Below, one piece after another: positions 34,341 to 41,939 of a stretch of DNA of 64,000 nt (positions are counted from its first letter, which is position 1; each line of letters starts with the position of its first letter). The stretch is taken from NCBI RefSeq assembly GCF_008087625.1, contig NZ_CP042997.1, forward strand, positions 8,618,001-8,682,000, given 5' to 3'. Origin of the DNA: Aquisphaera giovannonii. Lineage in GTDB: Bacteria > Planctomycetota > Planctomycetia > Isosphaerales > Isosphaeraceae. The notes beneath the pieces were generated by a model. The model saw only the letters and a list, made by a program, of their open reading frames with translations. It was not told where the DNA came from and did not search any database. The position numbers and the translations under genes were made by a program.

Positions 34341-37100
34341 CTAGAACGGGATGTCGGGCCCCTCGGCGAGGCGGACTCCGGAGAATACGCGGATTCTCCT
34401 GCCTTCGAGTCGCGGCCGCTGGTCGGTGATTTCGGGGAAGGCCGAATAGAGCTTGCTGCTGAAGTCCTGGAGATTGCCCGCGTCCTTTCGCCCGCTCGAC
34501 TCGCACCATCGGAGCCAGGCCCCGAAGAGTTGCTCCTTGATGGCATAGGCGTCCGGGTCAAGCTCGCACGCCTCCGACACGAACAGGCCGATGGGGTTGC
34601 TCGTCGCCTCAAGCTCTTCCAGGGCCGCCGCGCCGGATTTCGGCTGAATGAACCGGCCGCGATCCATCAGTCTTATCCAGCCGTCCAGCGCCCAGAGCAG
34701 AATGCTGGGTAGTTCGGCCCTGAGTTTCCGCTCAAGCTCGCGATCTTCTTTCCCGAGAAACGAATTGGTCAGCTTGAGCAGGATCACGCGGGACGGGAGG
34801 GCGCTCGAGTAATCCCCCAGCTTCGGGACGGAATTCCCCGTCAGGACGAACCGCGTGCGGAGCGTGCCGTTCCAGGGGGCCTGGTGCTTCCGATCGATCG
34901 TCTGCGGATCTTCGCCCGAGATCGAGAGGAGCCGCTCCACGATCGCCTGAGAATCGACGCGGCCCGAGAGCCGCGACTCGGTGCAGACGGCCACGGACTT
35001 GCCGATTAGTTGCTGCGAGCCGAATGGGCCCGCCAGGCTTGTCAGGGTGGGGGCCGCGATGTTCGGCTCCCCCACAAGCTCCCGGAGCGTCCGGGCGATC
35101 GTGCCCTTTCCCGACCGCCGAGGGCCGATGATCATCAAGATTTTCTGCATCGACGTATCTGCCGTGAGGAGATAGCCGAGCCATTCCTGGAGGCATTCAA
35201 CCGCCTCCTGATCGTCCGGCCAGAGGGATTCCACGAAGGCCGACCATGCCCGAGGCCGCGGGGCGTCGGGGTCAAAATCGTAGGTGACGGCGAATGGGCT
35301 GAAGAATCGCGGCGTCGGCGGCAGGGTGCAGGGGAGGCCCCTCGCGTAGCTCGCGAGATGCACGAGCGAGTTCGCCGCGGGCAGAACGCCCATGGCGTCC
35401 CAAACGTGGTCGCCGCCCAGCCAGGCCGGCTGCGCGGGCGTGTCCTCAATCCGCTCGTGGGCAAGCTCCTGGATCGCCGCGAGGACATCCCGAGTCAATG
35501 AGCCCGTCACGTCTCGGAGGCGGGGCATCTTCGGAGGCGGCGCGTCGTCCGATGCGGCCAGGAGGGCCTCGTATCGCTCCATCGCGAGCCCGTGGAGCCG
35601 TTCGAATTCGAGGCGGATCACGCGGACGATGATCGGCCTAAGCTCTGCATCCGGCATCGGCGCGTAATGGCGCCCGTTCCACGCCTGGCACTCGCCCTGC
35701 CAATAGATGAGCTTGTGCCGATCGGGATGTGAGAACTGATCGAGAACAAGCCTGGCGAGTCGATGCGGATTCGCCTCTTGGCCGGCTGCGTCGTCCGGTT
35801 CGCCGTCATCGCCGGGCAAGCCCCCGCTTGGGCGGCTGCCGGGGGAAGGGGCCGGCTCGCCGGGCATCGGGCGCCCGGCCAGGAGATAGCCGCGCGGCTT
35901 GTCGTCCGGCTTGGAATCCGCTTGGGAGAGCTTGTGCTCGATCTCCCACGGTTCCCAGGGCGGCACGCATTGGGTGTTCCACTCCAGCGCGATCGGCCGG
36001 GCCTGATCGATGGTGAGGCCGAACCCCTTCACGAGCACGCAGGCCATATCGAAGGTCTGATTATGGCCTCCCTGCCCGGAGATCGCCGGAGCCATCTTGG
36101 ACAGGTAGGTGCGGGCCCGCGTGATCGGGTCGGTCCCGCCGCTCGCCGAGGGTTTCCCCGGGATCGCGATCGGCCCCGCTTGGTCCACCGGGGTCTTGTC
36201 TGGGGCAGGATGATCGGCCACCCATGCCGCGAGGTCGAGGGGCACAAGCTCGCGGCCGTCCGGGCTATCCAGTGTCGCCAGCCGCCAAGGGCGGTCGGGC
36301 AGGTGCGAGCCCTTCGCCTTCAAGGTTCCGGGGCAGGCGCACACGCGGGCCGGATTCCGCGTCGTCGCATCCACGGTGGCCCCATTGCCCGAGTAGCGGC
36401 TACCCAAGTAGGCGAGGGCTGAGGCCGCCAGGCGCCGGGCCTCCTCGATATCTGCGATGGGCTTGATCCGTGCGAGTACCCAGGCACCATTCCCGCTTGT
36501 CCCGTAGATGGCCGCTTCGGCGATCTCCGGATGATCCATCAAGAGCCGGTCGCGGGCCTCGATCGCCTTGGCTCGCTCCGCGTTGGTCGCCGAAATCCCG
36601 GCCCGCCGTTCCGAGTCGATGTCGATGAAGAGGAACCGGGCCGCCTGGATGTCGTCGTCGGCCGTCGCGGTGCGAACCTTCGTGATCTTGTTCCGGCTGA
36701 TCCCCAGCAAGTCAGCCTTGACCGGATTCGGCGTGACATAGGCCGACACGCCGCGCAGCCGCCCAAGATCGGCCACGGCGGAATCCAGGTCGTCATACCA
36801 GCCGGCCAGCGTTGTATCGTACTCTGCGTTTCGCTCGATCCAGCCGCCTCGGGCGAATTTCCCGGAGAGGATTCGGATCTCGAAGCAAGAGCCGGGGACG
36901 TGGATGGCTTCGAGGAATCGCCTAGCCTGATCGGGATCGAATTGCGGCGGGCCTTGGTCGCACGGCCGCCGCGTGCTGGGCGGCTGTGGTTCTACCGCCG
37001 GGGGCATGGTCGCGATCGCGGGGGCCTCGCTCGCCGGGGGGAAATCGACGGGGGCCGCCGAAGCTGCGGCGCACGCCGGATCGGCATACGATAGTGTCAA
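34341..37100 (-). CDS. Primase-polymerase/SF3 helicase replication protein (P4 alpha-like)
   Basis: A 919-residue protein. The N-terminal part has an AEP-type primase/polymerase motif, RFLFIDIDSERR (DxD pair, about residue 155), and a second conserved stretch GATVDATTRNPARVCACPGT. A linker near residue 400 is Pro/Gly/Asp-rich. The C-terminal part has the D5/P4-type helicase: Walker A GPRRSGKGTIARTL near residue 658, then Walker B and sensor regions (VAVCTESRLSGRVDSQAIVE; FVLTGNSVPKLGDYSSALPS). TTG 37100 is preferred because GAGGT lies 6 bases upstream; ATG 37007 is the alternative. It probably initiates replication at the adjacent iterons. Confidence 0.88.
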   Translation of the reverse strand: MTLSYADPACAAASAAPVDFPPASEAPAIATMPPAVEPQPPSTRRPCDQGPPQFDPDQARRFLEAIHVPGSCFEIRILSGKFARGGWIERNAEYDTTLAGWYDDLDSAVADLGRLRGVSAYVTPNPVKADLLGISRNKITKVRTATADDDIQAARFLFIDIDSERRAGISATNAERAKAIEARDRLLMDHPEIAEAAIYGTSGNGAWVLARIKPIADIEEARRLAASALAYLGSRYSGNGATVDATTRNPARVCACPGTLKAKGSHLPDRPWRLATLDSPDGRELVPLDLAAWVADHPAPDKTPVDQAGPIAIPGKPSASGGTDPITRARTYLSKMAPAISGQGGHNQTFDMACVLVKGFGLTIDQARPIALEWNTQCVPPWEPWEIEHKLSQADSKPDDKPRGYLLAGRPMPGEPAPSPGSRPSGGLPGDDGEPDDAAGQEANPHRLARLVLDQFSHPDRHKLIYWQGECQAWNGRHYAPMPDAELRPIIVRVIRLEFERLHGLAMERYEALLAASDDAPPPKMPRLRDVTGSLTRDVLAAIQELAHERIEDTPAQPAWLGGDHVWDAMGVLPAANSLVHLASYARGLPCTLPPTPRFFSPFAVTYDFDPDAPRPRAWSAFVESLWPDDQEAVECLQEWLGYLLTADTSMQKILMIIGPRRSGKGTIARTLRELVGEPNIAAPTLTSLAGPFGSQQLIGKSVAVCTESRLSGRVDSQAIVERLLSISGEDPQTIDRKHQAPWNGTLRTRFVLTGNSVPKLGDYSSALPSRVILLKLTNSFLGKEDRELERKLRAELPSILLWALDGWIRLMDRGRFIQPKSGAAALEELEATSNPIGLFVSEACELDPDAYAIKEQLFGAWLRWCESSGRKDAGNLQDFSSKLYSAFPEITDQRPRLEGRRIRVFSGVRLAEGPDIPF

Positions 37101-37307
37101 GGTGCAACCTCGTTGCTTGCGAAGGCTAGCTCGATGGCCGGCGGCGCGGAGTGCCACCCCCCAAGACGGGCTCCGTCTTGCCGGCCATCTTGCGTTTCCA
37201 ATGGGATGTCGGCCGCCACGCTGGGCGGCTGACATGGGCCCCGCTACGTCGCGAGGCTGATTGGAGATGCGGCTCGCCGCGTCTTTACGGCAATACGCGC
37301 GGGGCGT

Positions 37308-37541
37308 CTAGGCGGTCGCTAGGGCGGGAGACGGGCCGGCAAGTCGCTCGCGGATCAGGAGGCGTAAGGTCTCGCTGCGGGTGATCCGCCGCGCCTCGGC
37401 CAGGCGATCAATCCTCTCGACATCCGCGGGGGGCAGGCACGTGCTCACGATCAGCTTCTGTTCCTGCGTGCGGGGCCGGGCTGGCGGGGTTGAACGGCGG
37501 TATGCGGCCATGGACGGCATCTCCCTCAGTTGTGAAGTCAT
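37308..37541 (-). CDS. Ribbon-helix-helix regulator (CopG/Arc-like)
   Basis: 77 residues. The C-terminal 45 residues show the RHH pattern: KLIVSTCLPPADVERIDRLA then EARRITRSETLRLLIRERL. ATG 37541 has AAGG 8 bases upstream; ATG 37511 (MAAYRR) has GAGGGAG upstream and is also likely. It is the first gene downstream of the promoter at 37582-37611 and precedes the primase gene, so it may control replication or copy number. Confidence 0.72.
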   Translation of the reverse strand: MTSQLREMPSMAAYRRSTPPARPRTQEQKLIVSTCLPPADVERIDRLAEARRITRSETLRLLIRERLAGPSPALATA

Positions 37542-37581
37542 GTCGGCCTTTTCGCGTCTTTAGCTCGCGGCCTCTATCTAA

Positions 37582-37611
37582 ATTATATCCCAAGGTGTAC
37601 AGGCGGACCAA
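37582..37611 (-). promoter_or_regulatory. Promoter of the replication operon
   Basis: A perfect TATAAT (37587-37582) with TTGGTC 18 bases upstream (37611-37606), directed into the RHH and primase genes. An inverted repeat ATCCGG-N10-CCGGAT (37614-37635) lies just upstream and could be an operator, with another TTGACA (37642-37637) beyond it. Confidence 0.6.
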
Positions 37612-38453
37612 TAATCCGGAACAACGAAACCGGATTTGTCAAGTCCGCGTTGATTTTTTGCAACATCGGCCCACGTGACAGCCTCCCACGGCAGGCGATC
37701 GGTCATCATGCTGCCCTTCGTGACGCCCGCCTCGTTTGGGCGGCTCTCCCTGGCCACAGCCGAGGGCCTCGCTTTGCCTCCGGCCTGTTCACCGACCGAT
37801 CGGGCACTCGTTACAGCCGCGTCGTGTCCAAGAGTTCACAGGTGCGCTTCCGTCTAGTCTTATCGGCATCCCTCACCGACGTTGTGCAATTACGGTGCAA
37901 ATCCGTCGTCGTTTTCGCGGCCGGGCCCGTTCGGGCATGTCTCCGGGGGCCCTGGGATCGGTCCAGCCGGAGTGTCGGCCGGGCCGCGATGGCTGGGGCG
38001 TTAGCCAGGCGACGGGCACAGTATGAGATGCGTATCGAGCGTGTGATTTTGCGCCACGGATCGCCTCGACACCTTCATAAGTCCTCTTTCATTGCCCCCT
38101 GGCGACGGCACATTCGATGTCGACCACGCGAGATTCCGGCTCACGCCGATGCCCTCCGATCAACCTCTGAATCCCCAATCGGGACAGGAGGCGGGATGCG
38201 TGTATCAGGTTATAGACGACGACCCTGTCCAGTGGTCTTCTCGGCCGTCGCGGCGTGTCCCGAGCGCCGATCGCCCGTTTCTCCGGCCTTCGGTCGAAGG
38301 GCGAGGGCATAGGATCGGCGCGGAGGACTGCAACGGCCGCGGTGGCAGGTCGTCACGGCGAGGGGCGCCCTGCCAGTCGCGATTGCTCATCCCGGGGCCT
38401 TCCGCCGCGGGCGCCCTCGCCTGGGTGGCAGTCCCCGGCTACGGCCGATAGCC
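37612..38453. other. Regulatory/unknown stretch between integrase and replication operon
   Basis: About 840 bp. Open frames exist on the plus strand (37650-38312 and 38092-38451), but their sequence is Arg/Ser/Pro-rich, without domains or good starts, and I do not accept them. It holds the operator-like repeat beside the promoter and one motif copy (37736). A satellite repressor would be expected about here but is not recognised. Confidence 0.45.
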
Positions 38454-39629
38454 TCACTTCACCTTCCGCCCGGCCCGAAACGCGGCAACTTCCGCACCGG
38501 CCGTCCGCGCACGCCGATCCCCGGGCCGGTCATAGATCGTCCGTAGGACTTCGGGAGAGTGGCCCAAGACCGCGGCGGCCCTGTCCTCCCCTAGTGCCTC
38601 GATGGCATCGGTTGCCCAGCCGCGCCGCAGGTCGTAGGGCTGCCAGCGCGCGGGGATCGCCCTCCCTTGGGTGGCTGCCCATGGCCGAACGTCCTCTCGC
38701 AGCCAACGCCAGTGTTCCGCTTCCCTGGCGCTCTTGCACGACGACGGCCAGAACACCCATGTCTTGTGACGCTCGGGCAGGCTCGCTATGGCCCGGATCA
38801 GCCTGGCGCATCGCCCGAGCGGCAGGCTCCGTCGCTTGGCGGTCTTCGCCCGGTCGGGATCGAGCCGGACGATTCCCGCGGCAAGGTCAACCTCTTTCCA
38901 GGTCAGCCCGACCGTTTCCCCCGTCCGGCAGCCCGTGTATGCCCCGAACGTGAAGCAAGCCGCCCGAAGCCACCGGCTGACCCGCGTTCGCCTCGGCCTG
39001 CCCCGGGGCGATACCGGCGATCGCGCGTATGCCCGCATGGTCCGCAGGATGGCCCGCGTCTGATCCCATTCCGGCGCATCGCCGCGCGGCCTCGGGTTCC
39101 GCACCGGCCGGATTCCCCGCCAGGGGTTGCGGTCGATAACCTGCGCCGGCTCGCGCCCGGAGATCGGCCGGGCCGCCCATTCCAATGCCGCCCGCACCAC
39201 GTTGAACGTCTGCCGTTTCGCTCCCCCGGGTAGCCTTTCGTATCGGAACCAGTCTTCCGGCCCGATCTCGCAGGCCAGGCGGTTCCCACACGCGGCCAGG
39301 AACCGGCGGCAATGGAAATCTATGTCTGCCACCGTCCGGGCTCGCCTGCGGGCCTTCACGGCGGCCCTGCGGTACTCCCGGAATAGGTCGGCTAGCGACC
39401 ACGGGGGCCCGACCGCCCCTTCGTTGGGTGGCTGCCCCGCCGCGGCGATCTCGGCACGCTGGCGCTCGATCGCCCAGCGGACCATGGCGGCGTCATTCGG
39501 CCCGAGCGGCTTCCCGTTCGGCCCGACCAAGACGACCGGCCGCCGCCTGCCCGACGGCCCGATTTCGCCGATCGCGGCCCGCCAACGGCCCTTCGTCTGG
39601 TCCCAATAGCCCGTGAATTTCCGGCCCAT
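38454..39629 (-). CDS. Tyrosine recombinase (integrase)
   Basis: A 391-residue phage-type integrase. The catalytic residues are visible: Arg in AYTGCRTGETVGLTWKEV (about residue 233), Lys in DRAKTAKRRSLPLG, YDLRRG in the place of HxxR (second Arg, with Tyr instead of His), and LGHSPEVLRTIYDR with His and the nucleophile Tyr near the end. The N-terminal arm-binding and core-binding regions are basic. AGGGGG precedes the ATG. The gene starts 98 bp from the tRNA-Sec copy at the right junction. Two motif copies (38667, 39424) lie inside it. Confidence 0.93.
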   Translation of the reverse strand: MGRKFTGYWDQTKGRWRAAIGEIGPSGRRRPVVLVGPNGKPLGPNDAAMVRWAIERQRAEIAAAGQPPNEGAVGPPWSLADLFREYRRAAVKARRRARTVADIDFHCRRFLAACGNRLACEIGPEDWFRYERLPGGAKRQTFNVVRAALEWAARPISGREPAQVIDRNPWRGIRPVRNPRPRGDAPEWDQTRAILRTMRAYARSPVSPRGRPRRTRVSRWLRAACFTFGAYTGCRTGETVGLTWKEVDLAAGIVRLDPDRAKTAKRRSLPLGRCARLIRAIASLPERHKTWVFWPSSCKSAREAEHWRWLREDVRPWAATQGRAIPARWQPYDLRRGWATDAIEALGEDRAAAVLGHSPEVLRTIYDRPGDRRARTAGAEVAAFRAGRKVK

Positions 39630-39726
39630 AAGCTACCCCCTTGCGGATATGTTACCCGAAAGGTAGCCTATGCCATCGGCCTTAACCTGAAAAGACTTAC
39701 GGCCGATCCAGTGTTTAGCCCCGCAG
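39630..39726. other. Right attachment arm, promoter region of integrase and tRNA-Sec
   Basis: Two inverted repeats: CATAAGCTACC/GGTAGCCTATG (imperfect) and ATCGGCC (39675-39681)/GGCCGAT (39701-39707). They could be integrase or excisionase arm sites. TTGCGG and TAGCCT with a 17-base gap, directed to the tRNA, are the best but weak promoter candidate. This DNA belongs to the element, not to the original chromosome. Confidence 0.4.
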
Positions 39727-39768
39727 GGGAGCGTGTCCGTAGCTGGTGCTCGGCCTGGTCTTCAAAAC
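39727..39768 (+). repeat. Right attachment site (first 42 bases of tRNA-Sec)
   Basis: Identical to 23542-23583. The repeat ends within the 3' side of the anticodon loop or stem. The crossover therefore occurred inside the 5' half of the tRNA gene. Confidence 0.92.
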
Positions 39769-39825
39769 CAGTGAGGGGTCGCGCGAGCGGCTCCTGGTGG
39801 GTTCGATTCCCATACGCTCCCGCCA
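39727..39825 (+). tRNA. selC: tRNA-Sec (selenocysteine, anticodon TCA)
   Basis: A 96-base tRNA plus an encoded CCA. It has the 8-bp acceptor stem GGGAGCGT/ACGCTCCC, the anticodon stem-loop TGGT-CTTCAAA-ACCA (anticodon TCA, reads UGA), a long variable arm (about 39771-39797) and the T arm GTGGGTTCGATTCCCAT, as in bacterial tRNA-Sec. Its presence implies selenoprotein synthesis in this organism. The first 42 bases are shared with the left junction of the element. Confidence 0.95.
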
Positions 39826-39849
39826 ACCTCCGCGCCGGATCGCGCTTCC

Positions 39850-40764
39850 TCATTCGGGAGCGTCGGGCTTCTTATCCCCGTGGGCGGAGTGGCCGGCGGT
39901 GGCGGGCGCCTTGCCGGTCGCCTCGCGCTGGCCCCATTCCTGGACGGGGTCGGCCTGGTCGGGCAGCTTCTTGGCGAGCTCTTCGGACGCCTTCTCCTTA
40001 TCGTCGGTCTGCTTCTCTTCGGCCATGGCGGGTGCGTCTCCATCGGTTGCCGGCGGGGTCATGGTCGCGAGCTTCCTCGCGATCTGGCCGCCGTAGATCG
40101 GCTTCATGATGGCCTGTGCCGCGCGGTTGACCGCGTCGAACGGCTGCGGCATCGGCCGGCGGATGTCCACGATCAGGATGACCCGATCCTGGGTGCAGCT
40201 GTTGTAGACCTCGTGGTCCCAGCTGTCGTCGAAGAGGATGCTCTCCCCCTCCTTCCAGGTGTAGACCTGGTCCTTGAGGCGGATCGACGGCGGGTTCTCC
40301 TCGGGGACAACGAGCCCCAGGTGATAGCGCAGGTATCCGCGATAGGGCCCCTCGTGCGCCGGGATCGACTTGCCCCCCTCCAGGATCGAGAAGAACGCCT
40401 CGAAGAGGCCCGGGATCGTATCGAGGATGGCGACGGTCCGCGGGCAGCGGTCGGCGAACCCCTTCGGCTTCACGCCCATCAGGTTGAGCGGGAATACCTT
40501 CCAGTCCCGGTCCTTGTCGACCGTCCCGGAGATGTACGTCTGCATGGCGTCGAGCTCGTGGTAGCGCGGGATCGAAGCCCGCTCGGGCAGCACGTTCAAC
40601 ACCTCCTCGCGGATCGCCGAGAAATTCCGATCCAGCTCCAGCAACTCCGGACGCGTCGCGGCGACGTCGTGGAAGATCGGCCGCCGCGGCCCGCCGGTGT
40701 GCAGGTCGTAGAAAAGGTTGAGGGGGACCAGGAGCTTCTCGTAGTCGAAATGATCCAGCAGCAT
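39850..40764 (-). CDS. Aspartyl/asparaginyl beta-hydroxylase-like 2-oxoglutarate oxygenase
   Basis: A 304-residue protein of the Asp/Asn hydroxylase family (2-oxoglutarate and Fe(II) dependent). Iron ligands are visible in IPAHEGPYRGYLRYHLGL and SWDHEVYN, and the 2-oxoglutarate-binding Arg follows in DRVILIVDIRRPMP. The last 80 residues are charged low complexity (AEEKQTDDKEKASEELAKKL). ATG 40764 has GGAGG about 7 bases upstream; the upstream ATG at 40803 adds 13 residues. It is resident chromosome, convergent to tRNA-Sec. The substrate is unknown; bacterial relatives modify lipids or peptides. Confidence 0.85.
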   Translation of the reverse strand: MLLDHFDYEKLLVPLNLFYDLHTGGPRRPIFHDVAATRPELLELDRNFSAIREEVLNVLPERASIPRYHELDAMQTYISGTVDKDRDWKVFPLNLMGVKPKGFADRCPRTVAILDTIPGLFEAFFSILEGGKSIPAHEGPYRGYLRYHLGLVVPEENPPSIRLKDQVYTWKEGESILFDDSWDHEVYNSCTQDRVILIVDIRRPMPQPFDAVNRAAQAIMKPIYGGQIARKLATMTPPATDGDAPAMAEEKQTDDKEKASEELAKKLPDQADPVQEWGQREATGKAPATAGHSAHGDKKPDAPE

Positions 40765-41072
40765 GCGTGCCCTCCGGCTCGATTCGTAAACCCAGGCGAG
40801 CAACGGGCTGGCTCGCCAGCCCCGCGGGTTTGCTCAAAACCCCCATTGTGACTGTCGGCGCGAAAAATGCGCCGTGAATTTGTGTTCATGCCGGCCGTCG
40901 GTGGAAGTTGACGCCCCTGCGAGGCAGGTATAGCCTGATGTTGAAGGCACCGTCGTGCGGGTCGTGGGATGCCATGTGTGCGGCGGCGTGATGCATCCCA
41001 AATCGTCGGCGACACCCTGCCGCCTGCGGATCGACAGTCCGCGGCGGGTCGCGTTGCGTGCTCGAGGTTGAG

Positions 41073-41858
41073 ATGCGACAGATCGGCCCCGCGATGAGGT
41101 TGGTCCTGGTCGTAGCGTCGCTGGCCGGGATGGCCCTCGTCGCCGCGCGGCTCGGCCGACGGGGCGAGCGGCCCGAGGCGATCGAGGGGATGAGGGCGAT
41201 TGCCGAGGGGCGGGCTGGCGAGGCGGCCGCGGCCGCCTCGCGCTGGCTGGCCGCGGAGCCTCGCGCGGCCGGTGGGCATGTCCTCAGGGGGCGCGTCGAC
41301 GTGGCCGAAGATCGGCTGCCGGAAGCCGCGGACGAGCTCCGGTCGGCGATGGCCATGGGAGGGGAGCCCGGTGACCTCGCCCTGCTCCGCGCGCTGATCG
41401 CCGCCAAGGCCGGCCGGCACGCGGAGGCCATCCCGTCGCTGGAGCGGGCGTCCTCCGGGGCGCATCGTGCGGATCGCCAGGTCGCCGAGGCCCTCGCGAG
41501 GGCCTACCTGGAGACCTACGACCTGAACCGGGCCGCGATCGTCCTGGACCGGTGGGCCCGCGACTTCCCCGACGACCCGAAGCCGCACCTCTGGCGGGCC
41601 GAGGTCCACGGCCGCGACGGCTCGGAGACGGGCGTCGTCGAGGCCGATTTCCGGGAGGCCCTCCGGCGAGAAGCGAGCCTGGCGCCAAGCACCACGGCCG
41701 CCGCCGTAGCGGGCTCGGTGGCCGCGGATCTCGCCAAGGTGGATCATCACAGGCCCACCGGCGGCGACCACGCAGCCGCCGGCAGCCACGGCGATCATCG
41801 GACCGATCACCGCGGCGAGATTCACGGCGGCCACCATCGCGAGCGCGAGACGGAATGA
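41073..41858 (+). CDS. TPR-like membrane-anchored protein with atypical C-terminus
   Basis: A 261-residue protein. After an N-terminal hydrophobic segment (RLVLVVASLAGMALVAARLG) come helical repeats of TPR type (about residues 35-205: GRAGEAAAAASRWLAAEPRA, DLALLRALIAAKAGRHAEAI). The final 55 residues (DHHRPTGGDHAAAGSHGDHR) are His/Asp-rich and unlike TPR proteins, and the gene may have been cut and fused to unrelated DNA. GAGG lies just before ATG 41073. No partner gene is obvious. Confidence 0.6.
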   Translation: MRQIGPAMRLVLVVASLAGMALVAARLGRRGERPEAIEGMRAIAEGRAGEAAAAASRWLAAEPRAAGGHVLRGRVDVAEDRLPEAADELRSAMAMGGEPGDLALLRALIAAKAGRHAEAIPSLERASSGAHRADRQVAEALARAYLETYDLNRAAIVLDRWARDFPDDPKPHLWRAEVHGRDGSETGVVEADFREALRREASLAPSTTAAAVAGSVAADLAKVDHHRPTGGDHAAAGSHGDHRTDHRGEIHGGHHRERETE

Positions 41859-41939
41859 CCGACGGTTGAGCCGACCGGGATCGCGCGGCCGTCGGACCCA
41901 GGACGAGGGCTCGCCCCGTAGCCCACCCCGGACCGCTCG

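Larger units (their letters stand above)
23542..39768. mobile_element. Integrated satellite-like element in the tRNA-Sec gene
   Basis: About 16.2 kb bounded by 42-bp direct repeats, with a tyrosine integrase next to the right repeat. The genes are almost all on the minus strand: integrase, RHH regulator, primase-helicase, two zinc-ribbon proteins, HTH protein, P27 terminase small subunit, small proteins, HK97-type capsid, tape measure protein, then accessory genes. No large terminase, portal, tail fibre or lysis gene is visible. It has its own iteron array beside the primase gene. Such a gene set resembles phage satellites of the capsid-encoding kind, or a reduced prophage. The left end contains AT-rich DNA and a nested IS. 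Confidence 0.85.

Noticed and set aside
37650-38312. Plus-strand open frame of 220 codons in the element
   Set aside because: No ribosome binding site, no domain, Arg/Ser-rich content and it crosses the regulatory region.
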